From contig NZ_FNYS01000002.1 in the NCBI RefSeq assembly GCF_900109075.1, forward strand, positions 310,001 to 374,000: 64,000 nt of DNA. The letters are read 5' to 3'. Below, piece after piece: positions 17,805 through 26,069 of the stretch (position 1 is the stretch's first letter; every line of letters starts with the position of its first letter). Made by a program: the position numbers and the translations under genes. The notes under the pieces are model-generated. The model was given only the letters and a program-made list of their open reading frames with translations. It searched no databases and had not been told where the DNA came from. Source of the stretch: Myroides marinus (GTDB lineage Bacteria; Bacteroidota; Bacteroidia; Flavobacteriales; Flavobacteriaceae).

Positions 17805-17832
17805 TAAACGTACCAGAACAATCTTATAGCAA
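17805..17832 (-). promoter_or_regulatory. Promoter of the Ser/Tyr-rich protein gene
   Basis: Minus strand: TTG (17830-17832) and a near-consensus -7 TACGTTTA (17805-17812), 17 bases apart, 45 bases before the start. Confidence 0.4.
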
Positions 17833-17975
17833 GGTACTGAAAAACAAGGATTAAAACTGATCGAAACTGATAAAAAAAGCAAATGTTTTCTTAATATTTA
17901 CTATTTTAAACCGATAGATAACAAATTAACAAACAGTTATTTACTCTATCTTCATATTAAGTCTGACAATTTTAT

Positions 17976-17983
17976 TAATTTTG
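17976..17983 (+). promoter_or_regulatory. -7 element of hflX
   Basis: TAATTTTG, a full -7 match, 19 bases before the hflX ATG. Confidence 0.45.
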
Positions 17984-18002
17984 TGCTATAATATAGGTTT
18001 AT

Positions 18003-19235
18003 ATGATTGAAAGAGAAGACATAAATTTTGAACGTTCTGTAATCGTTGGAATAATTACACAAGACCAAGATGAATCAAAACTTAGTGAGTATTTAGACGA
18101 GCTAGAGTTCTTGACATTTACAGCAGGAGGACAAGTTTATAAACGTTTTACACAGAAAATGGACAAGCCTAATCCTAAGACCTTCGTAGGTACTGGGAAA
18201 ATGGAAGAAATTCATAACTATATAGTAGAAAACGATATACATACAGTAATATTCGATGATGAGCTAACACCTGCACAACAAAAGAATATTTCTAGAGAAC
18301 TAAACTGTAAAGTACTAGACCGTACTAACTTAATCTTAGACATCTTCGCACAGAGAGCACAGACTTCTTATGCAAGAACGCAGGTAGAGTTGGCACAGTT
18401 CCAATACTTATTACCAAGACTATCGGGGATGTGGACTCACTTAGAGAGACAACGTGGTGGTATCGGGATGAGAGGACCTGGAGAGACAGAAATTGAGACA
18501 GATAGACGTATAGTACGTGACCGTATCTCTCTTCTTAGAGATAAGCTAAAAGTGATAGATAAACAAATGGCTTCTCAGAGAGGTAATCGCGGTGCTATGG
18601 TACGTGTAGCTTTAGTAGGATACACTAACGTAGGTAAGTCTACATTGATGAATGCTGTAGGTAAGAGTGAGGTATTCGTAGAGAATAAACTGTTTGCTAC
18701 ACTTGACACTACTGTACGTAAGATAGTAATTGGCAACTTGCCATTCTTGTTATCAGATACAGTTGGGTTTATCCGTAAACTACCTACTCAGCTAGTAGAA
18801 TCATTTAAGAGTACTTTAGACGAGGTTAGAGAAGCTGATTTATTATTACACGTAGTAGATATCTCTCACCACGACTTCGAAGATCACATCGAATCTGTAA
18901 ATGACATCTTAAAAGATATCAAGAGTAACGATAAGCCAACGATCATGATCTTTAACAAGATCGATGCGTATGTACCAGAAAGAATAGCTGAAGATGATCT
19001 AATAACAGAGCGCACATCTAAACACTACTCTATTGAAGAATGGAAAAAGACTTGGATGAGTAAAGTAGGTGAAGACAATGCTATATTTATCTCTGCTACG
19101 AATAAAGAAAACTTCGAAGAGTTTAGAAAAAAGGTATACGAAGCTGTGCGAGAAATCCATATTACACGATTCCCGTACAACAACTTTTTGTTCCCAGATT
19201 ACGAACATTTAATGGAAGCGTCAGACGACGAATAA
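18003..19235 (+). CDS. hflX: GTPase HflX
   Basis: A 410-residue ribosome-associated GTPase that splits stalled or hibernating 70S ribosomes. The N-terminal HflX domain carries the FVGTGK motif (61-66), a coiled linker leads to GGIGMRGPGETEIETDRR (152-169), and the G domain follows with G1 GYTNVGKS (206-213), G3 DTVGF and G4 NKID. Length is typical. No terminator is visible before the asn leader, so hflX transcripts may read into the attenuator region. Confidence 0.95.
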   Translation: MIEREDINFERSVIVGIITQDQDESKLSEYLDELEFLTFTAGGQVYKRFTQKMDKPNPKTFVGTGKMEEIHNYIVENDIHTVIFDDELTPAQQKNISRELNCKVLDRTNLILDIFAQRAQTSYARTQVELAQFQYLLPRLSGMWTHLERQRGGIGMRGPGETEIETDRRIVRDRISLLRDKLKVIDKQMASQRGNRGAMVRVALVGYTNVGKSTLMNAVGKSEVFVENKLFATLDTTVRKIVIGNLPFLLSDTVGFIRKLPTQLVESFKSTLDEVREADLLLHVVDISHHDFEDHIESVNDILKDIKSNDKPTIMIFNKIDAYVPERIAEDDLITERTSKHYSIEEWKKTWMSKVGEDNAIFISATNKENFEEFRKKVYEAVREIHITRFPYNNFLFPDYEHLMEASDDE

Positions 19236-19288
19236 ATAATTGTTCATAAATTAATTAACAAAAGAACTGTAGATAATAATATTTTTTC

Positions 19289-19296
19289 TACTTTTA
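19289..19296 (+). promoter_or_regulatory. Likely -7 element of the asnA leader
   Basis: TACTTTTA, the same near-consensus octamer seen at recA, ends 25 bases before the first ATG of the leader ORF. No good -33 element; the call rests on position and shared sequence. Confidence 0.35.
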
Positions 19297-19320
19297 CACT
19301 ATAGCTAAAAAGCTGATTAT

Positions 19321-19413
19321 ATGTATTTATCAATGAACAATAATTTCTCTAATAATAATTTGAATCGTTTCTACGACTCGAAGAGGAATCCTATTGGCAT
19401 TGATTTAAGTTAA
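19321..19413 (+). CDS. Asn-rich leader peptide of asnA
   Basis: A 30-codon ORF (or 26 codons from a second in-frame ATG at 19333) with eight Asn codons. Two runs of three (19336-19344 and 19351-19359) and single ones at 19363 and 19387 give MNNNFSNNNLN. It ends at TAA 19411, 26 bases before a terminator hairpin and 83 bases before asnA, the gene for asparagine synthesis. Its codon content matching the product of the downstream enzyme is the hallmark of an attenuation leader peptide. A ribosome stalled on the Asn runs would leave the antiterminator 5' strand (from 19377) free. Confidence 0.75.
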   Translation: MYLSMNNNFSNNNLNRFYDSKRNPIGIDLS

Positions 19414-19455
19414 TTATATATTATTTCATTATCCGTTTAAAGGCTCCTCTCTGAG
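19377..19455 (+). promoter_or_regulatory. asnA: asnA attenuator: antiterminator pairing
   Basis: An alternative fold that competes with the terminator. CTCG (19377-19380) pairs with C19451 and GAG (19453-19455). AGAGGA (19382-19387) pairs with TCCTCT (19445-19450), and CCT (19390-19392) pairs with AGG (19441-19443). That is about 13 pairs with small bulges. The 3' strand is most of the terminator stem, so both structures cannot form together. The 5' strand lies in the second half of the leader ORF, just downstream of the Asn codons. Read by eye, not by folding software. Confidence 0.65.
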
Positions 19456-19466
19456 GAGCCTTTTTT
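19439..19466 (+). terminator. asnA leader terminator (attenuator)
   Basis: An 11-bp perfect stem (19439-19449 with 19453-19463), a TCT loop and a run of six T. It sits between the leader ORF and asnA, 30 bases before the asnA start codon, so transcription of asnA requires read-through. Confidence 0.9.
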
Positions 19467-19496
19467 ATTTTAAAACAATTTCAAAAACAAAAAATC

Positions 19497-20501
19497 ATGA
19501 GCAAAAAAGAAATTTTACAGGCAGAAAAATCCATTGCATTAGTCAAAGAACAATTCTCTAAAGGACTGTGCAATGCACTTAACTTATACCCTATATCATC
19601 TCCGATGATCGTAAACGAGGGTACAGGTATTAACGATGATCTAAATGGTATAGAACGTCCAGTTTCATTCCCAGTAAAATTTCTAAATAACAATCGTGGT
19701 GTAGTAGTTCACTCGTTAGCGAAATGGAAAAGAATCAGACTACAAGAACTCGAACTTGATGCTCATGAAGGTATCTTAACGGATATGAAAGCATTGCGTC
19801 CTGATGAAGACAGTAGCCCTATCCACTCTATCTATGTTGATCAATGGGATTGGGAGTTACACATAGATAAATCAGATAGAACATTAAGTTATTTGAAAAA
19901 CATTGTCCGCAAAATCTATCAGAACCTATTAGACACAGAGCAAAAAGTATATGAAGAGTTAGGAATAGAACCAATCTTGCCTAAAAAGCTATCTTTTATT
20001 CACTCTGAGCAACTTTTACAGCTTTACCCTACTCTAACTCCAAAAGAAAGAGAACACACAATAGCGAAGGATTATGGAGCTGTATTTATTATTGGTATTG
20101 GTGGTAAATTATCTAATGGTGAACCTCATGATAGTAGATCAGCAGACTATGACGATTGGACTACTCCAACAGAAGAAGGATACAAAGGGCTAAATGGTGA
20201 TTTACTAGTTTGGAACCCTGTACACGATAAGGCTTTAGAGTTATCGTCTATGGGAATCCGTGTAGACAAGGAAGCATTAGAACATCAGCTTACATTAGCA
20301 GGTGCATTAGATAAAAAGTCCTTGTTATATCACAGCTTATTACTAGCTGACAAATTACCTTTATGTATAGGAGGTGGATTAGGGCAGTCAAGAATATGTA
20401 TGTTCCTATTGCGCAAAAAACACATTGGTGAAGTACAAGCTAGCATCTGGCCTGAAGAAGTTAGAAAACAAGCAGAATTAGAAGGTATCAACTTACTATA
20501 A
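19497..20501 (+). CDS. asnA: Aspartate--ammonia ligase (asparagine synthetase A)
   Basis: A 334-residue enzyme of the AsnA family, related to class II aminoacyl-tRNA synthetases. It makes asparagine from aspartate, ammonia and ATP. Family segments are ISSPMIVNEGTGINDDLNG near the N-terminus, SIYVDQWDWE in the centre and the C-terminal GGGLGQSRICMFLL. Length matches the family (about 330). It is preceded by an Asn-rich leader ORF and a terminator/antiterminator pair, so expression is likely tuned to Asn-tRNA charging. It ends in a hairpin that overlaps its own stop codon. Confidence 0.96.
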   Translation: MSKKEILQAEKSIALVKEQFSKGLCNALNLYPISSPMIVNEGTGINDDLNGIERPVSFPVKFLNNNRGVVVHSLAKWKRIRLQELELDAHEGILTDMKALRPDEDSSPIHSIYVDQWDWELHIDKSDRTLSYLKNIVRKIYQNLLDTEQKVYEELGIEPILPKKLSFIHSEQLLQLYPTLTPKEREHTIAKDYGAVFIIGIGGKLSNGEPHDSRSADYDDWTTPTEEGYKGLNGDLLVWNPVHDKALELSSMGIRVDKEALEHQLTLAGALDKKSLLYHSLLLADKLPLCIGGGLGQSRICMFLLRKKHIGEVQASIWPEEVRKQAELEGINLL

Positions 20502-20540
20502 ATAGAAAAGGCTCAGCGTTATGCTGAGCCTTTTCTATTT
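20500..20540. terminator. Bidirectional terminator between asnA and the DUF3078 gene
   Basis: An 18-bp perfect stem (20500-20517 with 20523-20540) starting within the asnA stop codon, with a 5-base loop and A/T flanks usable from both strands. Confidence 0.92.
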
Positions 20541-20557
20541 ATGTATTTATATTATAA

Positions 20558-21412
20558 TTAGAAATTATAATTTACTCCTACACCAACCATTTCTCTGATT
20601 TGGAATCCTTTGAATGCTAAATCATCATAGATTGTTTGGAACGTGAAGTTAGTAGAAAGATACTTATTGATCTTCATAACTATGTTCAATTGATAATCTA
20701 TAACAACATTCTCTGGTTTTTTCAAATAGTTAGAGTATAAGTTTAAAATGTTCTCAACAGATACATTCTCCATAACGTCGAATTTATAGTATCCGTTAAT
20801 AGACATCCCCAGTTGGTACTTCATTGATTTACCTTTTTCAACACCAAAAGCATCACCTAGTTCAGTGAAATGGTCGTGAACAAAGATGAAACGTGAAGTA
20901 GCTGGAGCGATGTTAACTTTTAAGTTATCACTCTTCTTCCACAATAAACCAGGTCCTACTTGTAAATAAGCTGGAGACATAAAGTGTGAGTTATAGTTAC
21001 CATGCTTATCAATTCCTCTATCCATTTGCGTCTTAAAGTTTAAGAATGCAGAATAGAACCAATTTCCAGTTGCTTGTTTACCTAGTAAAGAGTTGAACTC
21101 AAGTCTATCATCAGTTTTCTTTTGATCTTGACCTTGCAACTTAGTTAAACCATAACTAGCCATTACTTTGTTATCCCAGTTCCAATCACCTTCTTTGTAA
21201 TTGAAATCATAGTTTACTTTAAGGTTACCAGAGATATTGTTATCTCCACCTGCTTGCCAGTTAGAAAAACTAGATTGGTTAAGCAAAAAAGTAAAGTTTC
21301 CTGTTTTAGTCCATGGGCTAACAGCTTCAGTTGTTGCAGTTGCCTCAGTTTCCTGAGCCTGAGTTGAATACACCGCACAAACAGTAAATAATCCTACTAA
21401 TAGTTTCTTCAT
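20558..21412 (-). CDS. DUF3078 outer-membrane beta-barrel protein
   Basis: A 284-residue protein with a signal peptide (1-19) and the DUF3078 pattern: WTKTGNFTFLLNQSSFSNWQ near residue 34, repeated aromatic-alternating strands, and a C-terminal strand ending in Phe as in outer-membrane barrels. The family is found in Bacteroidota and is of unknown function. It is the last gene of the sufS-sufE-sufT-DUF2480 unit, 56 bases after the DUF2480 gene, a neighbourhood often seen in Flavobacteria. Confidence 0.85.
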   Translation of the reverse strand: MKKLLVGLFTVCAVYSTQAQETEATATTEAVSPWTKTGNFTFLLNQSSFSNWQAGGDNNISGNLKVNYDFNYKEGDWNWDNKVMASYGLTKLQGQDQKKTDDRLEFNSLLGKQATGNWFYSAFLNFKTQMDRGIDKHGNYNSHFMSPAYLQVGPGLLWKKSDNLKVNIAPATSRFIFVHDHFTELGDAFGVEKGKSMKYQLGMSINGYYKFDVMENVSVENILNLYSNYLKKPENVVIDYQLNIVMKINKYLSTNFTFQTIYDDLAFKGFQIREMVGVGVNYNF

Positions 21413-21468
21413 AATGTTAAAATTTTAATCAAAAATAATAACAAAAGGTTAAAATTGCAAAATTTGAA

Positions 21469-21984
21469 CTACTTTTTAATAGATCGTTTATAAACAGGTA
21501 CAGCTGAACATGCTTCCCCAAACATCACTGAACGCGCGTGATTCATCATTAATTGGGTCGCTAAAACATATGCTTCTTCTGGTATTTCTTTCTTTGAACA
21601 CCCTTTAATAATAACAGGCAAATCTACATATTGAGAATAGTCAAGTGAAAATAACAACTCTTGATAGATAGATTTTTCTAAATGAGCTCTATCACCTAAG
21701 AAAATTCGCTTAGCAAAAGGTTGTAAATGACTCGTCAATAACATGTAAGCCCATCCAGGTAGAATAGCATCTGTTGAACAAAATAACCCAACATAAGCAT
21801 CTTGGTAAATAGACCAATCAATATCTTTTAACGCAGCTCTAAAGTCTTTTTCTCTAAGAACAAAACCTTCGTATAACCACTGTGCAATATCTACATCCAT
21901 ACGAGGATTAGTAGGATACATATCCTCTAAATCAAATACTTTTAATGCACTATTGGCTACTTTATTTACTATTTCTCCTTCCAT
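21469..21984 (-). CDS. DUF2480 family protein
   Basis: A 171-residue soluble protein of DUF2480 (opening EGEIVNKVANSALKVFDLED, central DAYVGLFCSTDAILPGWAYM). The family is restricted to Bacteroidota and usually lies in the SUF locus, so a role in Fe-S assembly is suspected but unproven. The three Cys residues (about 69, 127 and 161) include one in CSTDAI. It starts 2 bases after the sufT stop, indicating tight co-translation. Confidence 0.88.
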   Translation of the reverse strand: MEGEIVNKVANSALKVFDLEDMYPTNPRMDVDIAQWLYEGFVLREKDFRAALKDIDWSIYQDAYVGLFCSTDAILPGWAYMLLTSHLQPFAKRIFLGDRAHLEKSIYQELLFSLDYSQYVDLPVIIKGCSKKEIPEEAYVLATQLMMNHARSVMFGEACSAVPVYKRSIKK

Positions 21985-21986
21985 AA

Positions 21987-22307
21987 TTATAGCATTCCAA
22001 GCTCTAACTTAGCTTCTTCACTCATTAGATCTTTTGTCCAAGAAGGTTCGAAAGTCAATTCTATCTCCACTCCTTTTACATTGTCGATAGCTCTAACTTT
22101 TTCTTCTACTTCCATTGGTAAAGTCTCTGCTACAGGACAGTTAGGAGAAGTTAATGTCATTAAAATCTTCACATCATTATTCTCATTTACGAATACGTCA
22201 TAAATAAGACCTAATTCATATATATCAACAGGTATTTCAGGGTCATATATAGTTTTAAGTACTTTAACTATATTCTCTCCTAATTGTTGTACATCTATTT
22301 CTTCCAT
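21987..22307 (-). CDS. sufT: SUF-associated DUF59 (MIP18) protein
   Basis: A 106-residue DUF59/MIP18-family protein assisting Fe-S cluster maturation. Characteristic segments are YDPEIPVDIYELGLIYDV (about 17-34) and the conserved Cys motif SPNCPVAETLP (about 59-69). It lies between sufE and the DUF2480 gene with gaps of 15 and 2 bases. The symbol sufT is used for this position in related genomes. Confidence 0.88.
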   Translation of the reverse strand: MEEIDVQQLGENIVKVLKTIYDPEIPVDIYELGLIYDVFVNENNDVKILMTLTSPNCPVAETLPMEVEEKVRAIDNVKGVEIELTFEPSWTKDLMSEEAKLELGML

Positions 22308-22322
22308 ATTGTTGTTGTTTTA

Positions 22323-22742
22323 TTATTGCTTTGCTTGGTAAGCTAAAGCATACATTTTTATTTGCTTAATCATAGATACTAGACCATTAGCTCTAGTTGG
22401 GGATAAATGCTCTTTAAGACCTATTTCGTCTATAAAAGACATATCTGCATTCAGAATATCTTCAGCTTTTTGACCAGAAAAAACTCTAATTAAAATAGCG
22501 ATAATTCCCTTAGTCAAGATTGCATCACTATTAGCAGTGAACACAATACTCTCTCCTTGTAGATCAGCGTGTAACCACACTTGTGACTGACATCCTTTGA
22601 TAAGGTTCTCTTCCACCTGATACTGAGGGTCTATTAACGGAAGCGACTTCCCTAATTCTATAATGTATTCATAACGTTGCATCCAATCGTCGAACATTGA
22701 AAAATCGTCAATAATCTCTTCTTGAATTTCTTTAATTGTCAT
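22323..22742 (-). CDS. sufE: Cysteine desulfuration protein SufE
   Basis: A 139-residue sulfur-acceptor partner of SufS. The active-site loop GCQSQVW carries the persulfide Cys51, and the protein has the SufE fold pattern (DFSMFDDWMQRYEYIIELGK). It follows sufS by 26 bases and precedes sufT. Normal length. Confidence 0.95.
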   Translation of the reverse strand: MTIKEIQEEIIDDFSMFDDWMQRYEYIIELGKSLPLIDPQYQVEENLIKGCQSQVWLHADLQGESIVFTANSDAILTKGIIAILIRVFSGQKAEDILNADMSFIDEIGLKEHLSPTRANGLVSMIKQIKMYALAYQAKQ

Positions 22743-22768
22743 ATCGTTATAATTTTCTTATTTACAAT

Positions 22769-23995
22769 TTATGCTAACATCATTTGTGCTTTCTTAACAG
22801 CTTCTACTAGTACATCTATCTCCTCTTTTGTATTATAGAATGAGAAAGAAGCTCTAATCGTACCTGGAATTCCGAAGAAGTCCATAATAGGCTGAGTACA
22901 GTGATGTCCAGTTCGTACAGCTACCCCTAACTTATCTACAATAACACCAACGTCATAAGGGTGAATCCCTTCTAAATTGAATGAAATTACAGATGTTTTC
23001 TCTTTAGCTGTACCAATAATTTTAAGCCCTTCTATTTCAGACAAACGTTTTGTTCCGTACTCTAGAAGTTCATGTTCGTAGGCAGCAATATTATCAAAGC
23101 CAACCTCATTTAGATAATCTAAAGCAACACCTAATACAATTCCTCCTGCAATATTTGGAGTTCCTGCCTCGAACTTATGAGGTAGACAAGCATAAGTCGT
23201 CTTCTCAAAAGTAACCGTCTTAATCATCTCTCCTCCACCTTGATAAGGAGGTAATTTATTAAGCCATTCTTCTTTACCATAAAGCACTCCTGTACCTGTC
23301 GGACCACATACCTTATGTCCCGAGAACACGTAAAAATCACAATCTAGATCCTGTACATCAGGTTTAATATGAGGAGTTGCTTGAGCTCCATCAATTAAAA
23401 CAGCAGCTCCAACCTTGTGTGCTTTCTCAATAATTTCTTTAATTGGATTGATCGTTCCTAAAGCATTAGAAATATGCGTTACTGCAACGACCTTAGTATT
23501 TGGAGTTAACAATTTATCAAACTCTTCCATGATCAACTCACCATTTTGATTCATAGGAATCACTTTAAGAGTTGCTCCAGAACGTTCGCATGCAAACTGC
23601 CAAGGCACGATATTAGAGTGGTGCTCCATAGCAGAAATAAGAACTTCATCACCAGCCTTAAGCAATGAACCAAAACCGCTAGCTACAAGATTAATCCCGA
23701 ACGTAGTTCCTGCAGTGAATAACACTTCATAATCGTGCTTTGCATTCATATGCGTTTGCACCTTTTTACGAGCTTCTTCGTATGCATCAGTCGCCAATTG
23801 GCTTAATGTATGTACTCCTCTATGGATATTTGCATTGATAGTTTCGTAATATTTAACTATTGCTTCCTCTACTACTCTAGGTTTTTGTGCAGTCGCAGCA
23901 TTGTCAAAATAAACTAAAGGTTTGCCATTTACTGTTTGTGTAAGGATAGGGAAATCCTGACGTATCGCCTTTATATCTAACATATTACTTTTCAT
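22769..23995 (-). CDS. sufS: Cysteine desulfurase SufS
   Basis: A 408-residue PLP-dependent, group II cysteine desulfurase supplying sulfur for Fe-S clusters. The PLP lysine is in FSGHK (Lys228) and the catalytic Cys366 is in RTGHHC. The start is either MKSN at 23995 or MLDI at 23983; the latter opening is conserved in SufS proteins. It heads the downstream half of the suf locus and has its own -7 element (24043-24050). Its usual upstream neighbour sufD is about 7.8 kb away. Confidence 0.96.
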   Translation of the reverse strand: MKSNMLDIKAIRQDFPILTQTVNGKPLVYFDNAATAQKPRVVEEAIVKYYETINANIHRGVHTLSQLATDAYEEARKKVQTHMNAKHDYEVLFTAGTTFGINLVASGFGSLLKAGDEVLISAMEHHSNIVPWQFACERSGATLKVIPMNQNGELIMEEFDKLLTPNTKVVAVTHISNALGTINPIKEIIEKAHKVGAAVLIDGAQATPHIKPDVQDLDCDFYVFSGHKVCGPTGTGVLYGKEEWLNKLPPYQGGGEMIKTVTFEKTTYACLPHKFEAGTPNIAGGIVLGVALDYLNEVGFDNIAAYEHELLEYGTKRLSEIEGLKIIGTAKEKTSVISFNLEGIHPYDVGVIVDKLGVAVRTGHHCTQPIMDFFGIPGTIRASFSFYNTKEEIDVLVEAVKKAQMMLA

Positions 23996-24042
23996 TTAAT
24001 TAAAAAAATATCTGTCGCTTCTTTACTCGACAAATTTAATAG

Positions 24043-24050
24043 CAAAGATA
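24043..24050 (-). promoter_or_regulatory. -7 element of the sufS operon
   Basis: Minus strand TATCTTTG, a full match, about 48 bases before the sufS start. It is back to back with the heme-transporter promoter on the plus strand. Confidence 0.5.
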
Positions 24051-24105
24051 CGCAATAGTATACTTTAGCCTACTAAATAATAATTTAAAATTAATCTAAA
24101 TATGT

Positions 24106-24136
24106 TTTGTATCGCATAAAAAAGATTCTATTTTTG
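24106..24136 (+). promoter_or_regulatory. Promoter of the heme-uptake operon
   Basis: -33 TTTG (24106-24109) and -7 TATTTTTG (24129-24136), 19 bases apart: one of the best consensus promoters in the window. No obvious Fur box was made out. Confidence 0.6.
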
Positions 24137-24171
24137 CCATAATTTAGAACTATTTCAAATAATCAACCTTT

Positions 24172-25029
24172 ATGAAAAAAGTATTCGCTTTATTTCTGAT
24201 TGTTACAGCAATGGTAAGTTGTAACAACAAAAAAGAACAAGACACAACTACTGTAGAAAATACTACAGTAAAAGAAAGAATTATATCTCTTAATGGTTCT
24301 ATCACAGAGACATTAGTTGCCTTAGGAGAAAAAGAAAATATTGTTGGTGTAGATGTTACTAGTACATACCCTACAGATATCAAAGAAACAGCTCAAGACT
24401 TAGGGCATACTTCTAAAATATCTGTTGAAAGTATTATGTCTCTAAACCCAACTGTAATTTATGCTACTGATAAAGATATCAAAGACGACTTTAAAGCACA
24501 GCTTGAAAAAGCTAAAATCAGACTTGAAATCATTAAACAAGAGTTTACTATAGAAGGATCTAAGCAATTAATCGAGACTGTAGCTAAATCTCTTAACAAA
24601 GATAATTACAAGGAACTACAAGATAAAATAGATCAAGATTTACAAGGTCTTAAAGCATTTGATAACAAACCTAAAGTATTGTTTATCTATGCACGTGGAG
24701 CAGCTACATTACTAGTAGCTGGTGACAAAACTCCAGCTAATAGCATTATCAATGTAGCAGGAGCTCAAAATGCAGTAACTGAATTTGAAGATTTCAAACC
24801 TCTTACTCCAGAATCTTTATTAAACAGCAATCCTGACTATATCTTAATGTTCACTACTGGTTTAGAAAGCATGGGTGGTGTAGATGGTGTCCTTAAAATA
24901 GAGGGTATCAACCAAACTAACGCTGGTAAAAACAAGAAAGTAATCGCTATGGATGGTCAATTACTTAATGGATTTGGACCTAGAGTAGGACAAGCTGCTA
25001 AAGAATTAAACCAACTATTATCAGAATAA
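24172..25029 (+). CDS. hmuT: Heme/hemin ABC transporter substrate-binding lipoprotein
   Basis: A 285-residue periplasmic-binding protein of the TroA/FecB class with a lipoprotein signal (MVSC, Cys17). The body starts with the usual ERIISLNGSITETLVALG, has a helical backbone linking two lobes, and the GARGAAT-like segment FIYARGAATLLVAG. HmuT-type proteins hand heme to the inner-membrane permease. It is followed by a FecCD permease, an ATPase and a HemS-like protein, which points to heme rather than siderophore or cobalamin as substrate. Confidence 0.88.
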   Translation: MKKVFALFLIVTAMVSCNNKKEQDTTTVENTTVKERIISLNGSITETLVALGEKENIVGVDVTSTYPTDIKETAQDLGHTSKISVESIMSLNPTVIYATDKDIKDDFKAQLEKAKIRLEIIKQEFTIEGSKQLIETVAKSLNKDNYKELQDKIDQDLQGLKAFDNKPKVLFIYARGAATLLVAGDKTPANSIINVAGAQNAVTEFEDFKPLTPESLLNSNPDYILMFTTGLESMGGVDGVLKIEGINQTNAGKNKKVIAMDGQLLNGFGPRVGQAAKELNQLLSE

Positions 25030-25035
25030 TCAATA

Positions 25036-26067
25036 ATGAAAACCAAACTCTCTTTTTACGCAATACTACTATCTATCATTTTAATAATAATAGCGGTTGC
25101 GTCTATATTCATAGGAGTTTACAAATTTGAAGCGGGTACGTTTCAGACTTTATACAATATATTGTTCACAACGCAAGAGATAAATCCTAGCGACCATTAT
25201 GTATTTTTTGATGTTCGACTTCCCAGAGTTCTAATGGCAATCTTAACGGGAGCTGGGCTATCTCTTGCAGGAACAACTTTACAAGGAATGTTCAAGAACC
25301 CCTTAGCATCTCCTGATTTAATCGGTATCACTGCGGGGTCAGTGCTGTTCGCTGCAGTGACTATCGTATTAGGCGCACATATTAAGTCGTTAATCCCTGA
25401 AGCTGTCCATTACTCTTTGTTGAGTATTATGAGTTTTGTAGGAGCGATAATGACGATGTCCTTTGTCTATAAAATGTCAACTGTTGCTGGTAAGACTAAC
25501 GTAAGTGTATTACTTCTATCAGGTGTAGCAATTACTTCACTAACAGGTGCTGCCACAGGCCTCCTAACCTATTTGTCAAGTGACGAAGAACTGAGAAATC
25601 TTACTTTCTGGACCTTAGGGAGTTTAGCTGGAGCGACATGGACTAAAGTTACAATACTGGCAGTAGTAGTAATTACTTCAATAGCTATCTTAATCAATAA
25701 AGGAAAAGCTTTGAATGCAATGATGCTAGGTGAACGCGATGCTACTCACTTAGGTATTCCTGTAGAAAGAACGAAGAAACTTATCGTACTACTATCAGCA
25801 CTAATGGTAGGAACTATCGTAGCCTTCACAGGAACTATTGGATTTGTAGGTCTTATTGTACCGTACATACTTCGTTTGATCTTTAAATCTAACTATTACT
25901 TCATTCTCCCTCTATCCACACTATGTGGTAGTATCCTACTCCTAGTAGCAGATACAATTAGTAGAACACTAGTACCTCCATCAGAAATACCGATTGGAAT
26001 ACTAACCTCTATTATGGGAGCACCAGTATTTATAGCGATATTAATTAAGTTCAAAAAATCACTCTAA
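25036..26067 (+). CDS. hmuU: Heme ABC transporter permease (FecCD family)
   Basis: A 343-residue permease with about ten membrane helices. Hallmarks are LPRVLMAILTGAGLSLAGTTLQGMFKNPLASPDLIGITAG and the C-terminal FVGLIVPYILRLIF and PPSEIPIGILTSIMGAPVFI motifs of the BtuC/FecCD family. It starts 6 bases after hmuT and ends 2 bases before hmuV, so the three are translationally linked. Confidence 0.93.
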   Translation: MKTKLSFYAILLSIILIIIAVASIFIGVYKFEAGTFQTLYNILFTTQEINPSDHYVFFDVRLPRVLMAILTGAGLSLAGTTLQGMFKNPLASPDLIGITAGSVLFAAVTIVLGAHIKSLIPEAVHYSLLSIMSFVGAIMTMSFVYKMSTVAGKTNVSVLLLSGVAITSLTGAATGLLTYLSSDEELRNLTFWTLGSLAGATWTKVTILAVVVITSIAILINKGKALNAMMLGERDATHLGIPVERTKKLIVLLSALMVGTIVAFTGTIGFVGLIVPYILRLIFKSNYYFILPLSTLCGSILLLVADTISRTLVPPSEIPIGILTSIMGAPVFIAILIKFKKSL

Positions 26068-26069
26068 TC

